A DNA stretch of 5,847 nt from a bacterium (lineage in GTDB: Bacteria; JAMCPX01), in the NCBI GenBank assembly GCA_027364825.1, contig DAHXOM010000171.1, forward strand, positions 1 to 5,847, given 5' to 3'. The first letter of the stretch is position 1; the number at the start of each line of letters is the position of its first letter. The position numbers and the translations under genes are program-made. This document shows, one piece after another, positions 1-5,847 of the stretch. The notes under the pieces were generated by a model that saw nothing but the letters and a program-made list of their open reading frames with translations, searched no databases and was not told the origin of the DNA.

Positions 1-1
1 G

Positions 2-1219
2 CTTGGTTTCCTTGCGGTTTTTGCCTCATGGAACATCAATAAAGCCCACAAGGCTTATTTTGCCCTTTACCTGTTGCTTGTTACCGCTATGTTCGGCGTA
101 TTTATGTCATTGGACTTCTTCCTGTTCTATGTATTCTGGGAATTGATGTTGTTTCCCATGTACTTCCTTATCGGTATCTGGGGCGGTCCGAGAAGAGAGT
201 ACGCAGCGATAAAATTCTTTTTGTATACCCTTGCAGGGAGTGTACTCATGCTTGTTGTTATCCTGGCGTTTTATTTCAACAGCATGGATCCGGCGACCGG
301 CAGGCGCACCTTTGATATTGTAACACTCATGAACCAGGCCAATCAGGGGCCGTTTATAAAACAGTTCGGGATAAGGCTTGCTATGTATATAGCCCTGTTT
401 ATAGGTTTTGCCATCAAGGTTCCGGTATTCCCGTTCCATACCTGGCTGCCGGACGCACACGTTGAAGCACCGACAGCCATCAGTGTTATCCTTGCCGGTG
501 TATTACTGAAGATGGGTGCTTACGGTCTTATGAGGATAAGCTTTCCCTTGCTTCCCGATATGGCTGTTTATACTGCGATCGGGCTCGCCATTCTCGGCCT
601 TATCAACATTGTCTATGGGGCGCTGGTTGCCATGGCACAGACAGACTTCAAGAAGATGATTGCCTATTCTTCGGTAAGCCATATGGGTTTTGTAATACTC
701 GGACTGGCATCAATGACATTTATAGGCTTCAACGGAGCTCTTATGCAGATGTTCAATCACGGAATTATTACCGGGATGCTCTTTTTGCTCGTCGGTGTTG
801 TTTATGACCGGGCGCACCACAGGGACCTGAACGGGTTCGGCGGACTGGCCACCTATATGCCGATCTATGCCGGTATCACCAGCCTGGCATTTATGGGATC
901 ACTGGGATTGCCCGGATTGAGCGGGTTCATCGGAGAGATTCTGGTATTCCTCGGTACCTTCACGGCCTATCCTGTCATTGTCATCATATCGGCTACGGGT
1001 GTCATATTTACGGCAGGTTATTTCTTATGGGCATATCAGAGGGTCTTTTTAGGTCCTGCCAATGAAAAATATAAAGGTATTGCGGAGATAAACGGCAGGG
1101 AATTGTTTACTCTTATTCCGCTTGCGGTAATCGCCATATTCTTCGGTGTTTATCCTGTGCCTTTCTTTAATCTCGTCGGCCCTTCACTTACGAAACTTCT
1201 CATGCTGGTCGGACACTGA
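2..1219 (+). CDS. nuoM: NADH-quinone oxidoreductase subunit M (5' end outside window)
   Basis: Antiporter-like membrane subunit of respiratory complex I, which couples NADH:quinone electron transfer to proton pumping across the inner membrane. The frame is open from base 2 to the TGA at 1217-1219, giving 405 visible residues. E. coli NuoM has about 509, so roughly 100 N-terminal residues are missing. The family's functional charged residues are all present: Glu in FWELMLFPMYF (codon 140-142; E. coli Glu144), Lys in FAIKVPVFPFHTWLPDAH (416-418; Lys234), Lys in LAGVLLK (509-511; Lys265) and Glu in GFIGE (935-937; Glu407). AQTDFKKMIAYSSVSHMGF is also typical of the Mrp/Nuo antiporter family. The chain is almost entirely hydrophobic helices. 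nuoN follows after 13 bases, so the two are co-transcribed; nuoL is expected upstream. A TTG at 74 is only an internal codon, because homology continues upstream of it. Confidence 0.96.
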   Translation, partial: LGFLAVFASWNINKAHKAYFALYLLLVTAMFGVFMSLDFFLFYVFWELMLFPMYFLIGIWGGPRREYAAIKFFLYTLAGSVLMLVVILAFYFNSMDPATGRRTFDIVTLMNQANQGPFIKQFGIRLAMYIALFIGFAIKVPVFPFHTWLPDAHVEAPTAISVILAGVLLKMGAYGLMRISFPLLPDMAVYTAIGLAILGLINIVYGALVAMAQTDFKKMIAYSSVSHMGFVILGLASMTFIGFNGALMQMFNHGIITGMLFLLVGVVYDRAHHRDLNGFGGLATYMPIYAGITSLAFMGSLGLPGLSGFIGEILVFLGTFTAYPVIVIISATGVIFTAGYFLWAYQRVFLGPANEKYKGIAEINGRELFTLIPLAVIAIFFGVYPVPFFNLVGPSLTKLLMLVGH

Positions 1220-1223
1220 GGGG
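1218..1223 (+). promoter_or_regulatory. Probable ribosome binding site of nuoN
   Basis: The purine run GAGGGG overlaps the nuoM stop codon and lies 9 bases before the ATG at 1233. A second purine run, AGGAG at 1228-1232, directly abuts the ATG and is too close to serve it. The site supports the ATG at 1233 over an upstream start inside nuoM. A TTG at 1245 would lie 12 bases after AGGAG and is a weaker alternative. Confidence 0.5.
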
Positions 1224-1232
1224 TATCAGGAG

Positions 1233-2717
1233 ATGCATTCAGATTTGATAAAATCCCTTTTTCTCATAACTCCGGAGATGATTGCAGCACTTACAGCTCT
1301 TGTTGCACTCGTTGGCGCAATGCTCCTGAAGCGTTCCAAAGGCAAAGAGGCTTTTTATATAGGGATAATAGGCATGCTTGGAGCGCTGGGGGCAACAATA
1401 ATACTGTATGAAAGACTGACACTCGACACGGCTTTTTACGGCATGATGGCCGTAGATCCTTTCAGCCTTTTTTTCAGGATGATAGCTTATATTTCTATAA
1501 TCTATGTTCTCCTGATGGCTATGAGTTCGAGAGAGCTGAAAGATACAGATGGAAAATGGGAGTTTGTAGCCATACTTTCCGGCTTTGGTATCGGCATGTC
1601 CATGATGGCGAGTTCGATGAACCTGCTGATGATCTATCTCTCCATGGAACTGCTCAGCGTTATGTCATACCTGCTGGTGTCGTACACAAAGGGCGAGAGG
1701 CGCTCAAAAGAGGCCGGACTTAAATACATAATTTACGGGTCTATTGCATCCGGGTTTATGCTGTACGGTATGTCCATTTTATACGGTGTCTCTCATTCTC
1801 TTAATCTCAGGGACATTGCTATAACGTTCATAAATTCTAATTATCCCCCTGTTACCATTTATGTGGCAACGTTGTTTGTTCTTGCGGGTTTTGGATTCAA
1901 GATAGCCATGGTTCCTATGCACATGTGGGCACCGGATGTATACGAGGGTGCTCCGACACCCGTAACAGCACTCCTTGCAGTAGCTTCAAAGGCCGCGGGT
2001 TTTTCGGTGATCCTGAGGTTCTTCTACACGGCATACATCAGCTCTGTGAGCATGACACAGTATTATGCGAATGTAAGCCCTGTTAAATGGCTGGTGCTCA
2101 TCGGTATTATTTCCGCTTTCACCATGACCATCGGCAATATCGTTGCCATACCGCAGAACAATATCAAAAGGATGCTTGCGTATTCCAGTATAGCCCATGC
2201 AGGGTACATGCTTATCGGTTTATCCATCATATCAAAAGATGCTATAGGTTCGATATTGCTGTATCTCGCGGTTTATTTCTTCATGAATCTTGGTGCATTC
2301 GTCATTGTCATGGTCGTCGATAACAGCCTGAATTCAGAGGACATCAACCATTACTCCGGCTTGTCCCAGGCAGCACCCGGTTTATCCGCTGCAATGGCTA
2401 TATTCTTGTTTTCATTAACCGGGATACCCCCCTTTGCCGGGTTTATCGGAAAGGTGGTCATCTTTCTTGCTGCGATCGATAAGGGGCTTTACTGGCTCGT
2501 TATTATCGCCGTGCTGAACACCGTTATTTCGCTTTATTATTATGCAAGGGTCATTAAAAAGATGTATCTTGAGACAGCCCCGGCGGATATTCAGCCGATC
2601 AAGGTCGGGATACTGCCTGCGCTTATTATCATAAGCCTGCTGATACCGACCATCCTGTTCGGTATCTGGTGGGCGCCTCTGCAGAGCTTTGCCCATTTCT
2701 CGAGCTTCATGTATTAG
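1233..2717 (+). CDS. nuoN: NADH-quinone oxidoreductase subunit N
   Basis: Second antiporter-like, proton-translocating membrane subunit of complex I, here the last gene of the nuo cluster. The product is 494 residues, close to the 485 of E. coli NuoN, with about 14 predicted transmembrane helices. The channel residues of the family are visible: Glu139 in IYLSMELLSVMSY (E. coli Glu133), Lys223 in FGFKIAMVPMHMWAPDVYEGAP (Lys217), Lys253 in AVASKAAGF (Lys247) and Lys407 in GFIGKVVIF (Lys395). NNIKRMLAYSSIAHAGYMLIG is another family block. The frame is open back to 1146 within nuoM, but the 29 extra residues there have no NuoN character, and the ATG at 1233 has a plausible ribosome binding site. 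No frameshift or missing residue is seen. It ends in TAG facing a convergent gene. Confidence 0.97.
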   Translation: MHSDLIKSLFLITPEMIAALTALVALVGAMLLKRSKGKEAFYIGIIGMLGALGATIILYERLTLDTAFYGMMAVDPFSLFFRMIAYISIIYVLLMAMSSRELKDTDGKWEFVAILSGFGIGMSMMASSMNLLMIYLSMELLSVMSYLLVSYTKGERRSKEAGLKYIIYGSIASGFMLYGMSILYGVSHSLNLRDIAITFINSNYPPVTIYVATLFVLAGFGFKIAMVPMHMWAPDVYEGAPTPVTALLAVASKAAGFSVILRFFYTAYISSVSMTQYYANVSPVKWLVLIGIISAFTMTIGNIVAIPQNNIKRMLAYSSIAHAGYMLIGLSIISKDAIGSILLYLAVYFFMNLGAFVIVMVVDNSLNSEDINHYSGLSQAAPGLSAAMAIFLFSLTGIPPFAGFIGKVVIFLAAIDKGLYWLVIIAVLNTVISLYYYARVIKKMYLETAPADIQPIKVGILPALIIISLLIPTILFGIWWAPLQSFAHFSSFMY

Positions 2718-2725
2718 ACGATATA

Positions 2726-2761
2726 AAGCGGTTTAAACGGTTTGAACAGTTTAAACTGTTT
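2726..2761 (+). terminator. Stem-loop after nuoN, possible transcript end
   Basis: The arms 2726-2738 and 2749-2761 can pair over 13 positions around a 10-base loop. The core is GTTTAAAC on both sides and there are two G-U pairs (2728/2759 and 2730/2757). These become C-A mismatches in RNA from the other strand, so the fold favours the nuo transcript. It begins 9 bases after the nuoN stop codon. The stem is A+T-rich, and only UGUUU closes the right arm, with no U-run after it. It is therefore not a canonical Rho-independent terminator and may instead be a 3'-end stabilising structure. Confidence 0.4.
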
Positions 2762-2765
2762 CAGT
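2730..2765. repeat. Short 9-bp tandem repeat between convergent genes
   Basis: Four consecutive 9-mers read GGTTTAAAC, GGTTTGAAC, AGTTTAAAC and TGTTTCAGT. The first three differ from each other at one or two positions and the fourth is degenerate. Because GTTTAAAC is its own reverse complement, the array also forms inverted repeats, including the perfect 16-base palindrome at 2745-2760. It lies in the 112-base gap between nuoN and the permease gene and explains the hairpin potential there. No coding potential is evident in this gap. Confidence 0.65.
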
Positions 2766-2829
2766 CGTTAAGAAGGTAGATCGAAGAATTGAGCGAAGGA
2801 ACAAACTTTCCCGGTATATGTTTCAGATT

Positions 2830-4089
2830 TTAAACAAATTTCAGAAAGAACCAATAAACAGCGACATTAATCACGGTCAGAGGAATACCTGCCTTTGCAA
2901 ATTCAAGGAACGTCAGGGTTTGCCCGGATTTCTTCTCTGCATTCTGGATAATGATAATGTTGCTTGCCGCGCCGAGGATGAGCAGGTTGCCTGCAATGGT
3001 GCTTCCTACGGCAAGTGCCGCTAATGCCTTCGGCGAGGCACCTGCATGTACCAGGAGAGGGAGATAAAGCGCTACCATCGGCACGTTTGAAATAAGTTGA
3101 CTGAGTATCACGCTGATCCCGAGTACAGAATGAATGGATGTTATCCCATCAACGTTTTGGCCGATAAATTGCTGAAAAAAGCCCGTCAGCCATACGCTCT
3201 TCATCAGAACAAACATTGCCGCAAAAAATATAAGGGTATGCCAGTCGATATGCTTGATAATTTCGAATCTTTTCCTGCTGAATATTAGTACGGGCAATGA
3301 ACCGAGCAGTGCAATATCGGTCAGGTTCAAATCAAATCCCAGGTGAAGCAATGAGATTGTTGTTTTTAATCCGGCCAGGATAATGACAATGATGAGGGAA
3401 TATTTTGAGAGCATCGCAAGGTTTTTATCCTTTATCGGCTCATACACATGCGTTAACTTGCTGTCGTGAAACTCGTTCCTGTAAAACACCCTCAGGATGA
3501 AATAAGCGGCGAAGATGTTGATGACGGTCGGCAGGAAAAGATACTTGAAAAATGTTACAAAGGGATTTGGAAGGTTACCGTGTATGGATATGAGAAGGTT
3601 TTGCGGATTGCCTATCGGGCTCATAACACTGCCTGTTGTTATGGCAAAGGCGAGTGTCAGCAGTAAAACTCCGGGCTTTATGGTATGTTTTTTTGCAAGC
3701 AAGAGCATTAACGGAGTTCCGATAACGGCAAGGGTATCATTCATTAAGAACGCTGAAGTGAATCCCATAAAAAATAATATCCTCAGTACAAGGGTATCCA
3801 CTGAGCGTGCGTTTTTGAATAGCAGGTAAGAAAGGTGAGAGATGTACCCGCTTTCTTCAAGAGCAACCCCTATAACGAACATGCCGAATAAGAACAGCAG
3901 GACATCGATATCTATGGCTTTCAATGCTGTTGCAGCAGGAATACTTTTTGTAAGCAGGACAGCAATTGCACCCAGAAGCATGATCTGCCAGATCTCGAAC
4001 CGTATATTGCCTACCTGCCGTATGGCAATCAATATAAAAATAATGGCCAGAACTACTATGGGGACTGATATATGATTCATGAAGCTCAC
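2830..4089 (-). CDS. ArsB/NhaD/SLC13-type (ion transporter superfamily) permease
   Basis: Polytopic inner-membrane secondary transporter of 419 residues with about 11-12 hydrophobic segments and the usual length for this superfamily. The two half-repeats each carry the substrate-site hairpin signatures. The first half has SAFLMNDT (112-119) and TTGSVMSPIGNPQNLLI (151-167). The second has SNVPMVAL (334-341) and GSTIAGNLLILGAASNIII (362-380). These fit the citrate transporter/ArsB-like Pfam group, but the substrate (carboxylate, sulfate, arsenite or Na+/H+ exchange) cannot be read from the sequence. It starts 20 bases after the thiD stop and is probably co-transcribed with it. The start is uncertain: GTG at 4087-4089 is given, and ATG at 4078-4080 (416 residues) is equally possible. 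Neither has a good ribosome binding site; GTGAG lies just before the ATG. The gene ends in TAA, convergent with nuoN. Confidence 0.88.
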   Translation of the reverse strand: MSFMNHISVPIVVLAIIFILIAIRQVGNIRFEIWQIMLLGAIAVLLTKSIPAATALKAIDIDVLLFLFGMFVIGVALEESGYISHLSYLLFKNARSVDTLVLRILFFMGFTSAFLMNDTLAVIGTPLMLLLAKKHTIKPGVLLLTLAFAITTGSVMSPIGNPQNLLISIHGNLPNPFVTFFKYLFLPTVINIFAAYFILRVFYRNEFHDSKLTHVYEPIKDKNLAMLSKYSLIIVIILAGLKTTISLLHLGFDLNLTDIALLGSLPVLIFSRKRFEIIKHIDWHTLIFFAAMFVLMKSVWLTGFFQQFIGQNVDGITSIHSVLGISVILSQLISNVPMVALYLPLLVHAGASPKALAALAVGSTIAGNLLILGAASNIIIIQNAEKKSGQTLTFLEFAKAGIPLTVINVAVYWFFLKFV

Positions 4090-4109
4090 GCGTTTGTGAT
4101 AGAAAAGGG

Positions 4110-4883
4110 TTATTCCAATATGCCGGAATATCTCTTTAAGGACGGAGAAAGTCTGCGGCTGTGTTTTATGGCTTGAAGTGTGAACGACTTTGCTCTTTTT
4201 ACAGCCTCAAGCTTATCATACCCCTTTATAAGATATGCGGTTATTGCGGATGACAGGATACATCCGGTTCCGTGAACATCTTTGTGTACAACCTTTGCCT
4301 CGAGAAAAGCGTACTGTTTTCTGTCCATATACAGATCGAGTCCCTTTTGAATAAAATGACCGCCTTTGATAACAACCGCTGCTGCTCCTTTGTCTATGAA
4401 ATATCGTGCAGAAAGCAGCATATCTTGTTTATTGTTTATTTTTATACCCGACAGCGCTGATGCCTCTGGTATATTCGGGGTAATGATTGTACAAAAGTGG
4501 AGCAGGGTGCTTACAGCGGTATGAGCGCTGCCTCTGAAAAGGGATGCGCCGCTCGAGGATACTACGACGGGATCGAGTACGATGTTTTTTAACCTATATT
4601 CCTGTATGGTTTCCCTGATATGTTCTGCCGTTTTACTGCTGTACATCATGCCGATCTTCACGCCGCTTACATCACTATGCTCAAGCAGGATCTTTAACTG
4701 TCCCCTGAGAACGGATGGTTTTACACCTGTTATGCAGTTTACCGTGTCGGTGTTTTCTTCAACTATGGCCGTGGGAACTGCAAAAGCGTAAATATCGATT
4801 GCTGAAAATACCTTTACATCCATAAGCAGCCCGGCACCGGCGGATGGATCGAACCCGGCCAGTATGAGGCCATTTTTACTCAT
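4110..4883 (-). CDS. thiD: Hydroxymethylpyrimidine/phosphomethylpyrimidine kinase
   Basis: Cytoplasmic ribokinase-fold kinase that phosphorylates 4-amino-5-hydroxymethyl-2-methylpyrimidine (HMP) twice to HMP-PP, the pyrimidine half of thiamin. The 257 residues match the usual ThiD length with no thiE fusion. Visible motifs are GFDPSAGAGLLMDVK (10-24), with Asp22 equivalent to E. coli Asp23; KIGMM (76-80), with Met79 equivalent to Met80; LDPVVVSSSG (103-112); TPNIPEASALSG (135-146); VIKGGH (171-176); and DVHGTGCILSSAI (202-214), with the anion-hole glycines and Cys208 (E. coli Cys213). Glu43 occupies the position of the HMP-contacting Gln44. Its ATG overlaps the stop of the preceding regulator gene as ATGA, and no Shine-Dalgarno sequence is visible, so translational coupling is likely. 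No TPP riboswitch is seen upstream. PdxK-like pyridoxal kinase activity is a less likely alternative. Confidence 0.92.
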   Translation of the reverse strand: MSKNGLILAGFDPSAGAGLLMDVKVFSAIDIYAFAVPTAIVEENTDTVNCITGVKPSVLRGQLKILLEHSDVSGVKIGMMYSSKTAEHIRETIQEYRLKNIVLDPVVVSSSGASLFRGSAHTAVSTLLHFCTIITPNIPEASALSGIKINNKQDMLLSARYFIDKGAAAVVIKGGHFIQKGLDLYMDRKQYAFLEAKVVHKDVHGTGCILSSAITAYLIKGYDKLEAVKRAKSFTLQAIKHSRRLSPSLKRYSGILE

Positions 4884-5566
4884 TGTTTTTTAATGCTTAA
4901 TTTTGTCATTTTTGCTTTTAAGGTATTCCTGTTCATGCCCAGCAGCAGGGATGCCTTTATCTGGTTGTTGTTTGAAAGTTGCAGTGCTGTTTCAATAAAA
5001 GACTTTTCTATTATGGGCATAACAATAGAGTACAGGTTCACTATCTTTTTGTGGGTTTGTTTTGCAAACAGAATGGATAGTTTTTTCTTTAATAATTCAT
5101 CAAGTCCGAGATTTTCTATGTCCGTATCCGATACCGGATCATCCGGAGCTTTATTGTTTGAATCCTCTGCTCCATGGTTCTCGTTTATTACCCTTTGGAG
5201 CTTCACGACATACAGAGATCTTTTTAAGGAGGCTTCTACAACGACCGGGTTGAGCGGTTTCTGGAGCACATCAAATATGCCGTTATTGATAAGTTTTGTA
5301 TAAATGATTCCCTTGTTTCTCGGTATGATTCCTATGATGACCGTATCATTTTTTATTTTTAATATCCTGTCGATGGTCTCTTGTAAGTCGATAGTCAGGC
5401 CGGTTGCATCTATGAAGATGATCCTGTAAGCCTTCTTATGGACAAGTTCAAATGCCAATTTCACCGTTTTTACGACGCGCACGTTTAAACCGCTTTTTCT
5501 TATCACCTTTAATAAGATAGCCGGTGGTTCATTATTCGAGAATATAAGTACCTTTGTTCTATACAT
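4880..5566 (-). CDS. Receiver-like domain fused to Fis-type DNA-binding domain
   Basis: Probable DNA-binding regulator of 228 residues. Residues 4-122 follow the receiver fold with NtrC spacing: Asp53 and Lys103 (in FDVLQKP) are kept. The acidic pair is Asn11-Asn12, the Thr/Ser switch position is Ile81 and the switch aromatic is Val100, so normal phosphorylation is doubtful. Residues 125-154 form a polar, acidic linker. Residues 155-226 align without gaps to E. coli Fis 27-98, about 21 of 72 identical by eye. This region includes NQIKASLLLGMNRNTLKAKM, with Asn201, Asn212, Arg213 and Thr215 matching Fis Asn73, Asn84, Arg85 and Thr87. There is no AAA+ module, unlike NtrC. The ATG at 5564-5566 is preferred because GAGG lies 6 bases upstream; a TTG at 5576-5578 would add four residues. 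The gene overlaps dusB by 8 bases and thiD by 4. RegA/PrrA-like proteins share the layout but keep an active receiver. Confidence 0.8.
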   Translation of the reverse strand: MYRTKVLIFSNNEPPAILLKVIRKSGLNVRVVKTVKLAFELVHKKAYRIIFIDATGLTIDLQETIDRILKIKNDTVIIGIIPRNKGIIYTKLINNGIFDVLQKPLNPVVVEASLKRSLYVVKLQRVINENHGAEDSNNKAPDDPVSDTDIENLGLDELLKKKLSILFAKQTHKKIVNLYSIVMPIIEKSFIETALQLSNNNQIKASLLLGMNRNTLKAKMTKLSIKKQ

Positions 5567-5847
5567 TGCCTGCCTCAATCAAATAACCGAAATAATTATT
5601 TATTAAATCTATAAGATGTTCAAGCTTTTCGATGATAACTGCTTTCGCCCTGAAGTCGGAGCTGTATCTTGCAGCCGTCAGAGGAGAAACCGGTCCTCCT
5701 TTCGAGTAATGCACCACGTGTTTGCGGAACAGTTTAATGCCTTTGTTTTCACCATAGAATTCGCTCATCAACTGCGCATGTTTTATCATAATATCCCTGA
5801 TAGTTGGAAGTGAGGGTAAAACGTATACCCCTTTCTGCATGGCGTCA
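5559..5847 (-). CDS. dusB: tRNA-dihydrouridine synthase B, C-terminal part (5' end outside window)
   Basis: The C-terminal helical domain of a Dus-family flavoenzyme, which reduces uridine to dihydrouridine in the tRNA D-loop. The reading frame is open to the right edge, so the ATG at 5838-5840 is internal and 95 residues are visible. The segment FYGENKGIKLFRKHVVHY matches E. coli DusB FYGPAKGYRIARKHVSWY, the tRNA-contacting helical region. It is preceded by LPSLPTIRDIMIKHAQLMSE, equivalent to the PPLPLAEVKRLLCAHVRELHD stretch of E. coli. The FMN-binding barrel and catalytic Cys lie beyond the window and cannot be checked. The gene ends in TAG and overlaps the downstream receiver-Fis gene by 8 bases. 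A plain DUS family call is safe; the B subtype rests on this tail and on the Fis-type neighbour. Confidence 0.85.
   Translation of the reverse strand, partial: DAMQKGVYVLPSLPTIRDIMIKHAQLMSEFYGENKGIKLFRKHVVHYSKGGPVSPLTAARYSSDFRAKAVIIEKLEHLIDLINNYFGYLIEAGNV
5573..5576 (-). promoter_or_regulatory. Ribosome binding site deciding the regulator start
   Basis: On the minus strand GAGG lies inside the last codons of dusB and 6 bases before the ATG at 5564-5566. This is the best Shine-Dalgarno match near the start of the receiver-Fis gene. It favours that ATG over the in-frame TTG at 5576-5578, which overlaps the site itself. Confidence 0.55.

Noticed and set aside
107..460. 117-residue open frame opposite nuoM
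   Set aside because: Polar, low-information translation antisense to strongly conserved nuoM motifs; a frame shadow.
1146..1232. Upstream extension of nuoN into nuoM
   Set aside because: The 29 extra residues are an out-of-frame reading of the nuoM end with no NuoN similarity. The ATG at 1233 fits the family's N-terminus and has a nearby purine-rich site.
2762..2829. Rho-independent terminator for the minus-strand operon
   Set aside because: No G+C-rich stem followed by a U-run is found in the minus-strand reading. The palindrome at 2745-2760 is A+T-rich and lacks a T-tract.
3515..3829. 104-residue open frame opposite the permease gene
   Set aside because: It lies antisense to conserved transporter motifs, and its own product shows no recognisable domain.
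4884..4960. TPP riboswitch before thiD
   Set aside because: The region upstream of thiD is the coding 3' end of the regulator gene, and no THI-box core is seen.
4893..5303. 136-residue open frame opposite the receiver-Fis gene
   Set aside because: The Phe/Ser-rich translation is what an antisense reading of Lys/Asn-rich coding would give. The minus-strand product has clear Fis homology and operon overlaps.
1..5847. CRISPR array, tRNA/rRNA gene, insertion sequence or attachment site
   Set aside because: No spaced repeats, clover-leaf sequence, transposase motif or terminal inverted repeats were recognised. The window is almost fully occupied by metabolic, respiratory and regulatory genes.

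Overview
The window suggests a Gram-negative, probably proteobacteria-like or deltaproteobacterial/Nitrospirota-like bacterium. The evidence is an ordinary bacterial complex I (nuo) cluster end, a DusB-type tRNA dihydrouridine synthase and a Fis-family DNA-binding domain. This assignment is inference; no rRNA or other taxonomic marker is present. G+C is roughly half in the nuo genes and lower, around 40%, in the right-hand genes (spot counts by eye).

Left half, plus strand: the 3' part of nuoM (open at the left edge) is followed after 13 bases by complete nuoN. These are two of the antiporter-like, proton-pumping membrane subunits of NADH:quinone oxidoreductase, and nuoN ends the cluster as in many bacteria. 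About 110 bases separate nuoN from the convergent gene to its right. This gap contains a short 9-bp tandem repeat that can fold into a 13-bp stem just after the nuoN stop.

Right half, minus strand, read right to left: the C-terminal end of dusB (open at the right edge), a regulator made of a receiver-like domain fused to a Fis domain, thiD (HMP/HMP-P kinase of thiamin synthesis), and a permease of the ArsB/NhaD/SLC13 (ion transporter) superfamily. dusB and the regulator overlap by 8 bases, the regulator and thiD overlap by 4 (ATGA), and 20 bases separate thiD from the permease. The four genes therefore look like one transcription unit whose promoter lies outside the window. No TPP riboswitch is visible before thiD.

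The most interesting point is the dusB-regulator pair. In gammaproteobacteria dusB precedes fis, and in alphaproteobacteria the dusB-like nifR3 precedes ntrBC. Here the downstream gene is in between: its tail aligns without gaps to Fis residues 27-98, its head is a receiver with NtrC-like spacing, and the AAA+ ATPase module is absent. The receiver has lost most of the phosphorylation residues apart from the Asp and Lys. Nothing else in the window points to a defence system, mobile element or new RNA.
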